64,000 bases of DNA from positions 4,216,001 to 4,280,000 of the forward strand of contig CAWILH010000002.1 of assembly GCA_963836915.1 (NCBI GenBank). Direction: 5' to 3'. This document shows positions 57,473-64,000 of the stretch, piece by piece. Position numbers and translations under genes: made by a program. Source of the DNA: Cryomorpha sp963836915 (lineage in GTDB: Bacteria; Bacteroidota; Bacteroidia; Flavobacteriales_D; Cryomorphaceae). The notes below the pieces were generated by a model. It ran no database searches, had not been told where the DNA came from, and was given only the letters and a program-made list of their open reading frames with translations. Numbering within the stretch: position 1 is the stretch's first letter; every line of letters begins with the position of its first letter.

Positions 57473-60463
57473 TTAAAATAAGTAGCGCGCAGAAAATTGG
57501 AACTGACGTGGTGGGGCGGCATTCTTTCGCACGATCACGCCCGAGCTTTCAGGCCCTACCTGAATCTGATTGCTTTGGGTTGCATTATTAGAATATCCAC
57601 TCAAGTTTTCAGAGTTGAACAGGTTAAAAACCTGCGCACCAATTTCAAAACTGGATGTCTCTGTAAGAGGAATCCGGTAGAATGCGCTTAGATCAAAAGT
57701 ATTACTCCAAGGCAGGCGGTCGCTGTTGCGGTCTTCGCCCGGCGATCGGTCGCTATTGCCCACATAGGAATCTCCAAACGAGCCGCCATCTCCATTTAGA
57801 TCGGTGGTGCCGTAGATGGCCGCATCGGGTATTCGATTGATCGGCTGCCCACTTTGAAGCAAAGCCGCCAGCGTAACCGTAAGGTTCTTGATAGGGTAGT
57901 AATTAAAAACACCGTTTATCAGATGTGTTCGATCATTGATCGATGGCCCCCATTCCGCTTCAAAATCGTTTGAATTGGCAGCGCGGAAGTTGATATCTTC
58001 CGTATTATTCTCAAGATACGAGAGGGTATATACCAATCGAAGGGCGTAATCATCTTCGCCCCGGTCTTTTTGCAGGGTGAAGTTTACGGCGTAGTAATTT
58101 GACCTGCCGTCCATCTCGGTCATCACCACATTGCGGGCTACGCCGCGGAGGGTATCTCCATTTACGAGCGCATATTGACCAGCGTCATTATAAATGGGGA
58201 TGGGACGGGTAAGATCAGCTTCTGTGGTGGTGCGTACCACGACATCACTAGGGTTGACGGTATATGCAGAAGGTGCATTCAGGTTGCGGATGCGGGCCAG
58301 GTCATAAGAACGGTTATGAATAAGGTCGACATAAAAAATCGCCTTTTCGTTGATTCTCTGCTGGTAGCCCAACATCATCTGATGGCTGTAAGGATTGTCA
58401 TATCCATTTGGGTTCAGGATGCGCAGTTCATTCTGAAAATTATTTTCACGCTGACCCTGAAGTTGATCGGCCGTAGGTCCTTGAAGGTATGCGACATTGG
58501 GCAAGCTGGCGCTAATATTCCCTTCGTTGGTCACGGCATCAATATCAGTATTGGCGGGCAATACTCCACCATCGATCAGCGCTTGAATCTGCGTCTTATA
58601 ATCGTCCGAATTTGAATTGAACTGGCGGGCATCGCTCACAATAGCATGAAGGATACGGTCGTAAGAAATTCCGTACCCGGCGCGTATGGCCGATTTCTCG
58701 TTGAGTTTATAGTTGATGCTCAATCGCGGGGCGATATTATCGAAATCTCCCTGATCGGCTCCGCCTTTTGAATGCGTATCATAATCATAGCGCAGTCCCA
58801 CATTTGCCGTAAGGCGCGGATTGATGCTCCACTGATCTTCTAAATAGGCGCTGTAGATCGTCTGCTGCTTGGTGAAAGACTTCGGCCTGAGCTCTACCCG
58901 ATAACCCGCCACGCTTATATCTGCAGGAAGATCGCCCGGCTCTAGGCTGCTGCCAATACCAGATGCGATGAAGGCTTGTTGCTGGGCGCTATTGAGTTGC
59001 ACATCGTAGCTTCCGCTTGGATTGCCACCACCGAATAACTCGAAATTAGATGTTTTGACCTGTACGCCTGTTTTGATTTTGTGATCGCCCCAAAAGAAAG
59101 TGAGCTTCTGCTGAATGACGTGGGTATTTTCAATGTCTTGAAATGCTGGCCCTGGATGGCCGATGAAGGCCACTGCCATGCTATCCGTTGCATCGCGCAC
59201 CGTCACATCTGGACTCACTACATCATCTCCATTATAATAATCCCAGCCAAAGCGGCCATAGCTGTAGTTTCCTTCATATACAAAGCCGCTGCCGCGGAAG
59301 GTGTTTTGCAGTGCGATGTTGGTAGACTTTCGGCTTTGGCTATTTCCTGCCGATGGGAAGGAGATGCCCCCTTCTATGCCACCCCCTTGCCGCTCTATGG
59401 AGATGATCCCCACATTTGCCCGAAGCGAACTGGTGAATCTATCCGACCATATTTGGTCAATCTTTCCAGAGATATAATCGAAGTTATTGGTACCCGGTAC
59501 TGTTTCATTGATACCAAGTTGGGGAATGTTCAATAGGTTGTCCTTCAGGTCGGTCGTATGCTCGTAATTCAAGAAATAAAAAGTCTTGTTTTTAACGATC
59601 GCCCCGCCCACGCCAAAACCAGCCTGATAGCGCTGAAATCCGTCCTTTACCTGATTACCAGAAAGATCGCGCTGGGCATACGGTGAAGAAGCATCGAGCG
59701 AAGGGCCGGGGCGGGTCACGAAAAAGGCTTCCCCTTTGGTCTCATTGGTTCCCGACTTGGTGGTAATGTTGATCACCCCATTTGACGAAAGACCGTATTC
59801 TGCACTGAAATTATTGGTAAGTGCCGTGATATTTTGCGTGAAGCCTACGGGTATGGCAAAGCGCTGACCGCCGAGAAAATTCTCGTTATTGTCCATCCCA
59901 TCTATGAGGTAATTGGTGTACAGACCATTGGCACCATTGATAGATACGTTGGGCGCTTCGGGATAGAAACCCGTGGCTTGGGTAATGTTTGGAAGTCGGT
60001 ACAAGGCACGCGTCACATCGCGCCCTTCTATGGGCAGTTCCTGGATTTCTTTTTCAGTGAGTTCGGATGCTACTTGGGCATTTACGGTATTGATGGTTTG
60101 GTAATTATCTGCCGCAATGGTTACACCTTGTAGCTGGTTTACTTTTTCTGAAAGCACGATCGATACTGATGTGGTGCGGCCAGAGATCAAGGAGATATTT
60201 CTCAGAGTCCTGCTTTTAAAGAAACTGCCTTCTTGAATTTCCACATCATAACGACCTGATGTAGATAGACCTGTGAGCTGTACTTTTCCTTTAGATGATG
60301 AAATCACTTCTTGGGTGAATCCTATTTCAGGATTGGTGATGAGCACAGATTGAGAGCCGACGGCATTTTGAAGGCTATCGAGCAATGTGATCTCAAGTGA
60401 TGCCTGCGCCGACACATAGAAAGTGGTAATGACCATTGCGGCAAATAGTAAACATCGTTTCAT
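57473..60463 (-). CDS. Oar-like TonB-dependent receptor
   Basis: 996 residues. After a signal peptide (FYVSAQ) come a beta-sandwich carboxypeptidase-like domain (LEITLLDSLQNAVGSQSVLI), a plug domain (IQELPIEGRDVTRALYRLPN, NGLYTNYLIDGMDNNENFLG, YGLSSNGVINITTKSGTNET) and a barrel of about 750 residues ending in FQFSARYLF. The TEKEIQELPIEGR and Oar-type plug differ from SusC proteins, and there is no SusD next to it, so glycan import is less likely than import of a small compound. It is the second gene of the long minus-strand operon, 71 bp after the DUF2064 gene. Confidence 0.92.
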   Translation of the reverse strand: MKRCLLFAAMVITTFYVSAQASLEITLLDSLQNAVGSQSVLITNPEIGFTQEVISSSKGKVQLTGLSTSGRYDVEIQEGSFFKSRTLRNISLISGRTTSVSIVLSEKVNQLQGVTIAADNYQTINTVNAQVASELTEKEIQELPIEGRDVTRALYRLPNITQATGFYPEAPNVSINGANGLYTNYLIDGMDNNENFLGGQRFAIPVGFTQNITALTNNFSAEYGLSSNGVINITTKSGTNETKGEAFFVTRPGPSLDASSPYAQRDLSGNQVKDGFQRYQAGFGVGGAIVKNKTFYFLNYEHTTDLKDNLLNIPQLGINETVPGTNNFDYISGKIDQIWSDRFTSSLRANVGIISIERQGGGIEGGISFPSAGNSQSRKSTNIALQNTFRGSGFVYEGNYSYGRFGWDYYNGDDVVSPDVTVRDATDSMAVAFIGHPGPAFQDIENTHVIQQKLTFFWGDHKIKTGVQVKTSNFELFGGGNPSGSYDVQLNSAQQQAFIASGIGSSLEPGDLPADISVAGYRVELRPKSFTKQQTIYSAYLEDQWSINPRLTANVGLRYDYDTHSKGGADQGDFDNIAPRLSINYKLNEKSAIRAGYGISYDRILHAIVSDARQFNSNSDDYKTQIQALIDGGVLPANTDIDAVTNEGNISASLPNVAYLQGPTADQLQGQRENNFQNELRILNPNGYDNPYSHQMMLGYQQRINEKAIFYVDLIHNRSYDLARIRNLNAPSAYTVNPSDVVVRTTTEADLTRPIPIYNDAGQYALVNGDTLRGVARNVVMTEMDGRSNYYAVNFTLQKDRGEDDYALRLVYTLSYLENNTEDINFRAANSNDFEAEWGPSINDRTHLINGVFNYYPIKNLTVTLAALLQSGQPINRIPDAAIYGTTDLNGDGGSFGDSYVGNSDRSPGEDRNSDRLPWSNTFDLSAFYRIPLTETSSFEIGAQVFNLFNSENLSGYSNNATQSNQIQVGPESSGVIVRKNAAPPRQFQFSARYLF

Positions 60464-60534
60464 TGATTGAAGAGTATAATAAGTTAATGCTGCTCCGGAG
60501 GCCGGGCAACAAATGGAAAGAAGATGAGGGAAGG

Positions 60535-61281
60535 TTAGGCTATGGCGAGTGCCATTGTTGGGGGAGCCCGCAGGCTGTCGATGCGACGTGCCAAACCTTT
60601 CGGCTCGGATAAAAAGCGATATTCCGGCTCGGGTGTGTGATTGGCCAAGATAAGGCGTAGAATCGATCGCAGGCTCGAAGCCAATTCATTCGAATCAAGC
60701 GCGCTGATGAGATCGTGCACCGAATTAACGTCATGCAAGCGGTGCAGCACTTCCAGTGCTGGGCCATCCTTTTGGCAAAAACTGCTAAGCGCCTTGAAGA
60801 GCCTGCTGGTCTGCCAAGGCAGCTTCTCAAAGGCAGACTTCTTGAAACCATCGGCCGTAAGCCCGATCAAGTATGCTCCACCGCGCAGTGAAGGGCCAAG
60901 TACGCAATGACCTTCTAAAAGTTTTTCTTGTACCGTGTCCCAGTCGGTGTTGGCTAAGCCGGGACTGTCATTTCCTACTGCAATGGCCGATTGAAATCCT
61001 TGGGCAAAAACTTCTGCATAGGCATTGGCCAATCTTTCGCCAAAGCTTTTTCCACGCTGATTGCCTTCATGAAAATGAAAAATGGGCATTCCAGCGCTCG
61101 AAATAGCTGATGCAGATGCTTGAATAAGGGTAGCTGAAATACGCTCCGAAGCACCGCAATTTTCTGATGGCGCTAGTCTTTTTGCATTGCTTTCTGCCTT
61201 AGCCCTGCGGCTAAAATAGATGATGGCAGTGCCACTTTGCTGAACGGATGCTTCTTTGTTAAAACTATTGAACAATGCCAA
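60535..61281 (-). CDS. DUF2064 protein (TIGR04282 arsenosugar glycosyltransferase-like)
   Basis: 248 residues of GT-A-like fold. Family marks: TAIIYFSRRAKAESNAKRLA, NQRGKSFGERLANAYAEVFA, AIAVGNDSPGLANTDWDTVQ (the NDSPGL motif that replaces the usual D-D metal site) and LGPSLRGGAYLIGLTADGFK. Members are named arsenosugar-biosynthesis glycosyltransferases in some models, though this rests on gene context. As first gene of the operon with a radical SAM, an ArsM-like methyltransferase and importer genes, it supports a modified-sugar or metalloid theme. Its N-terminal Met is not fixed; the sequence from SGTAIIYF is conserved. Confidence 0.82.
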   Translation of the reverse strand: MALFNSFNKEASVQQSGTAIIYFSRRAKAESNAKRLAPSENCGASERISATLIQASASAISSAGMPIFHFHEGNQRGKSFGERLANAYAEVFAQGFQSAIAVGNDSPGLANTDWDTVQEKLLEGHCVLGPSLRGGAYLIGLTADGFKKSAFEKLPWQTSRLFKALSSFCQKDGPALEVLHRLHDVNSVHDLISALDSNELASSLRSILRLILANHTPEPEYRFLSEPKGLARRIDSLRAPPTMALAIA

Positions 61282-61390
61282 AACCTTGAAATCGGCTGCA
61301 AGAAAAGAAAAGTTTTTTGGAATGTCTCCATTAATTAACCAACAAGCGGTTCGTAATTGAGCTGGAAGTCCATGAATTTTAAAATATCAT

Positions 61391-61433
61391 ATAAAAAAGA
61401 AAGGACATCAGCGCTGGGATTGGCCGATGTCCT
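61391..61433 (-). terminator. Rho-independent terminator after the sugar-phosphate transferase
   Basis: Read on the minus strand, AGGACATC pairs with GATGTCCT around a 16-base loop and is followed by TTCTTTTTTAT. It separates the exopolysaccharide gene from the DUF2064 operon, so the latter has its own promoter in 61282-61390. Confidence 0.7.
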
Positions 61434-61461
61434 CTATATTTTGGAGCGAGAAAAAGATTGT

Positions 61462-62856
61462 TTAAAACGCCTTTTCGTTTCTCTTAAGGGATTGCCATAC
61501 GGTAAGGAATACGATCTTCAAGTCGAGCAAGAAACTCCAGTTTTCCATGTACCAGATGTCAGCATTGACGCGCTTCGTCATGGTTTCGGTCTCCTTGGTT
61601 TCGCCACGTAGGCCGTTTATTTGTGCCCATCCGGTAATTCCTGGAGTCGCAAATTGACGAACCATGAATCCATTGACTACCTGAGAGTAGCTTTCGGTAT
61701 GCTTGAGCATATGAGGTCTTGGGCCGACTATTGACATATCGCCCATCAAGACATTAAAGAATTGTGGGATTTCATCGAGGCTTGTTTTTCGAAGAAAAGC
61801 ACCAACCCGGGTGATACGCGAATCATTTTTAGATGCCTGTGTAGTATCCGCTTCCCCATTTACATACATACTTCTAAACTTAAGGCAGTAAAAAGGTTTG
61901 TTGTCCTTTCCAGACCGCAATTGTCTAAAAAGCACTGGGCCTTTGCTGTCCAATTTTATAGCGATAGCAATGATCGGGGTTAACCAGCTCAAAACAAATA
62001 TGGCAACCAGAAAGCTAAAAACATAGTCAAAGGAAGACTTTATGATTTCATTGAATTTTACATCAAGGGGCTCTTTGCGGCGCGTAAGCACCGGCAGTAC
62101 ACCACAATACTCGACCAATACACTCCGGTCGATAAAACTTGACATATCTGGCACAAGTCGAAACCGGATCAGATTATGATCCGCTTGATCTATGAGCGAC
62201 CGCACTAAGTCTACCTTTGAAGAAGGCAGGGCACTGAATATCTCAGAAATACCATTATCGGCGGCGTAGGCTACGCTTTCTTCTACAGAACCTAAATAAG
62301 GACAGTCGTCATTCATTTCTGAATTTGGCGTGTCGGCGAAATAACCTTTCAGCAGATATCCGCCATTGTTTGAGTTGAAGTAATCGTAGAGTTCCCGTGC
62401 AGCGTAGCCTGAGCCAAGAATTACTACTTCCTTGTAATCGACCCAAAATCTACGTTGTGATTTTCTAATGAGTAAAAAAAGGATTTTCGAAGAAAGGATG
62501 CAAAGCCAGAAGACTGAAAGTGTTGCAATTAACTCGTTTGGGGTGAGCAATACATCATCGTGGATCAAATTCAAGAACAGCGGGAAACAAGAAAAAATGC
62601 TGAGCGTCCAAATAGATTTTCTCAGGTATGGAACAGCTTCTGTATTTAGGATCTTCTCATAGAGCTTGGTTTGGCTTGAACAAAAGAACCATAGAAGGTT
62701 GGAAACTAAAAAGTAAACTTCGTGGTCTACAAAAACGTCTATGATATTTGCAGAATTGCCGAGAAGATAGAATGTGAGTAAAAGAGAAAGGTTCAGGATG
62801 ATGAAGTCAATAAATGAATTGAGCAGCCTGAAGAATTTTGAGTATCTATATTCCAT
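61462..62856 (-). CDS. Undecaprenyl-phosphate sugar phosphotransferase (WcaJ-like)
   Basis: 464 residues. Four N-terminal membrane helices (from FIDFIILNLSLLLTFYLLGN) are followed by a Rossmann-like CoA-binding domain (EVVILGSGYAARELYDYFNS) and a fifth hydrophobic segment (YVFSFLVAIFVLSWLTPIIA). The C-terminal bacterial sugar-transferase domain has LDSKGPVLFRQLRSGKDNKP, FYCLKFRSM, LRKTSLDEIPQFFNVLMG and SIVGPRPHMLKHTESYS. It loads the first hexose 1-phosphate on the lipid carrier for exopolysaccharide. Upstream gene in the same direction is a glycosyltransferase at the window edge. Confidence 0.94.
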   Translation of the reverse strand: MEYRYSKFFRLLNSFIDFIILNLSLLLTFYLLGNSANIIDVFVDHEVYFLVSNLLWFFCSSQTKLYEKILNTEAVPYLRKSIWTLSIFSCFPLFLNLIHDDVLLTPNELIATLSVFWLCILSSKILFLLIRKSQRRFWVDYKEVVILGSGYAARELYDYFNSNNGGYLLKGYFADTPNSEMNDDCPYLGSVEESVAYAADNGISEIFSALPSSKVDLVRSLIDQADHNLIRFRLVPDMSSFIDRSVLVEYCGVLPVLTRRKEPLDVKFNEIIKSSFDYVFSFLVAIFVLSWLTPIIAIAIKLDSKGPVLFRQLRSGKDNKPFYCLKFRSMYVNGEADTTQASKNDSRITRVGAFLRKTSLDEIPQFFNVLMGDMSIVGPRPHMLKHTESYSQVVNGFMVRQFATPGITGWAQINGLRGETKETETMTKRVNADIWYMENWSFLLDLKIVFLTVWQSLKRNEKAF

Positions 62857-63856
62857 ATTCGTACGTGGTTAAAAACAATTGGTCGCTAAAACAATTTATT
62901 TCGGCGATTTGAATTTGCCTTGTGGCAAATTTCGATCCGTTTGGTTTAAAATTGTCGAAGCGGTTCGTGAAACAAGCATCTTCACTTCGATGAACCTTGT
63001 CAAAGATACGATCAATTAGCTTATGTTCATAATAAGATTGCGCTAAATTATCTTTAAGCCAATGTTAATTAGGTCAGTTTGGGCATTATTAAACCCCAAA
63101 ATTGAATTTGCTCGTTGAGTATCAAGCGTATCGACTTTGTGTTCATTATACACTTATTGGACGTACGAAAGTCGCTATACATTGGATTTTTAGCTCGATT
63201 TCAATTTATTTCATTCTTCTCTTGAGCGAATCATATCGAAAAAATGACGTATTATTTAAAAGCTCAGATGTTTTAGCACTGCTCATACCAAGGAGTTGAC
63301 CTCGATCAAGAGTGTGAGCAATACTTAAAGGAACATATGATTGATAGAGCGTAGCGATTTAACCAAACGCGTATGTAAATGGTTGAAGCTATTAAATGTC
63401 GATTGATCAGACTATGATTCATAATGTGGAAAATGATTCACGGAATGTCCATTTTTCTTGAAAGGTGGGGAATGATGCAGTAGTGGAAAAGACGCTTTTC
63501 ATTGCTTTTGCTCTAAGGATTTGGCATCGCCCTACCAGCCCCCTAAGAGCTGGCCAGGCAAAAAAATATTGGATTATGAATCTATCTGCTGCATCTATTT
63601 TCCCTTGAACAATTCACGACAGTTTTACGAATCCAGTGCTTTTGAGCATTGAAAAAGTCGGCATCTTTTTAGAGTTATGTAATCGACGGTTCTGGCAGTT
63701 TTCTGTCTATTTATCTTTACTATTAAGCAATCGCAAAGATTGTAGAACGCTTACATTAAGTTGATTTTCAGCATACATCGTCAATGCCCCCTATAACGCG
63801 CATTTGATTCGATCAGAATCGATTGAATCATAAATTTCCTACGCTACTCCATGCTT
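62857..63856. other. One-kb intergenic region in the exopolysaccharide locus
   Basis: No gene recognised on either strand: all frames are short and interrupted, including a 65-residue plus-strand frame at 63102. A short hairpin (CCAGC and GCTGG with an A-tract, around 63527-63560) is present. The region probably holds the promoter of the sugar transferase and possibly decayed sequence. Confidence 0.5.
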
Positions 63857-64000
63857 TTACGCAATAAAACGATCGGAGAAACGACCCATTATTTGGCTTA
63901 TGTCAAGGTGATGTTCGGCGTAGCGTCTTGCGTTAAGGCCAATCTCTGCACGGTGTGCCTCTTGATCTATCAGTCTTTTGATGCCTTCGGTGAGGGCATC
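63857..64000 (-). CDS. C-terminal end of a GT4-type glycosyltransferase (partial)
   Basis: The last 47 codons are visible, reading into the window from its right edge and ending in TAA at 63857-63859. The sequence ALTEGIKRLIDQEAHRAEIG followed by NARRYAEHHLDISQIMGRF is the usual C-terminal helix of family 4 (GT-B) glycosyltransferases. It supports an exopolysaccharide or LPS gene cluster continuing beyond the window. Confidence 0.7.
   Translation of the reverse strand, partial: DALTEGIKRLIDQEAHRAEIGLNARRYAEHHLDISQIMGRFSDRFIA

Noticed and set aside
61357..61611. An 84-residue plus-strand frame
   Set aside because: It runs through the terminator hairpin and is antisense to the end of the sugar-phosphate transferase.

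Overview
The window looks like a chromosomal segment of a Bacteroidota bacterium, probably of the Cytophagales type. The evidence is a SusC/SusD pair, two proteins ending in type IX secretion sorting domains, many lipoproteins with acidic residues after the lipobox cysteine, and Bacteroidota-style TAnnTTTG promoter elements. I saw no rRNA, tRNA or CRISPR array.

Region by region. (1) 1-9.1 kb, minus strand: a polysaccharide utilisation locus with SusC, SusD, a LamG-type surface lipoprotein and two GH144/glucoamylase-like lipoproteins, plausibly for beta-1,2-glucan. (2) 9.3-12.2 kb: YajQ, an EamA exporter (frameshifted) and a PqiA-type membrane protein. (3) 12.27-13.97 kb: an IS200-like/RAYT transposase flanked on both sides by arrays of palindromic repeats (a REPtron-like block). 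(4) 14-20 kb: aconitase, a DUF5723-like outer-membrane protein, a DUF4235-like protein and a nitroreductase. (5) 20-29.4 kb: a Nudix-fold regulator with a degenerate catalytic box, divergent from a six-gene alpha-glucan/maltose operon (PfkA, BadF-type kinase, beta-phosphoglucomutase, GH65 phosphorylase, two GH13 lipoproteins). (6) 29.4-35.4 kb: an accessory zone with a decayed gene, an intact-looking IS3-family element, a truncated peptidase remnant, a TlpA-like lipoprotein and a secreted trypsin-like protease. (7) 35.9-50.4 kb: an outer-membrane-type domain fused to an S9 oligopeptidase, aldolase, Pgi, a T9SS cargo protein, an MFS disaccharide transporter, a SulP transporter, DinB, a patatin and CsbD. 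(8) 50.4-61.3 kb: a long, tightly packed minus-strand operon of a DUF2064 protein, an Oar-like TonB-dependent receptor, a YnjB/C/D-type ABC importer, an ArsM-like methyltransferase, a radical SAM protein, two tandem ThuA/GATase-like proteins and a small CxxC protein. (9) 61.4-64 kb: the edge of an exopolysaccharide locus.

The most interesting system is region 8, which combines outer-membrane uptake, inner-membrane import, methylation and radical chemistry for an unknown, possibly metalloid-containing or modified-sugar compound. A second unifying signal is a 17-bp palindrome (AGTGTTA-N3-TWACACT type) found upstream of SusC, the LamG lipoprotein, pfkA and the MFS transporter; it may be the operator of the Nudix-fold regulator and would join regions 1, 5 and 7 into one glucan regulon.

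Seven genes carry single-base frameshifts. Four of the five apparent deletions sit in a GGCC(C) context, and one gene, aconitase, carries two compensating indels. I read most of these as sequence errors rather than pseudogenes, and give full-length extents for those genes.
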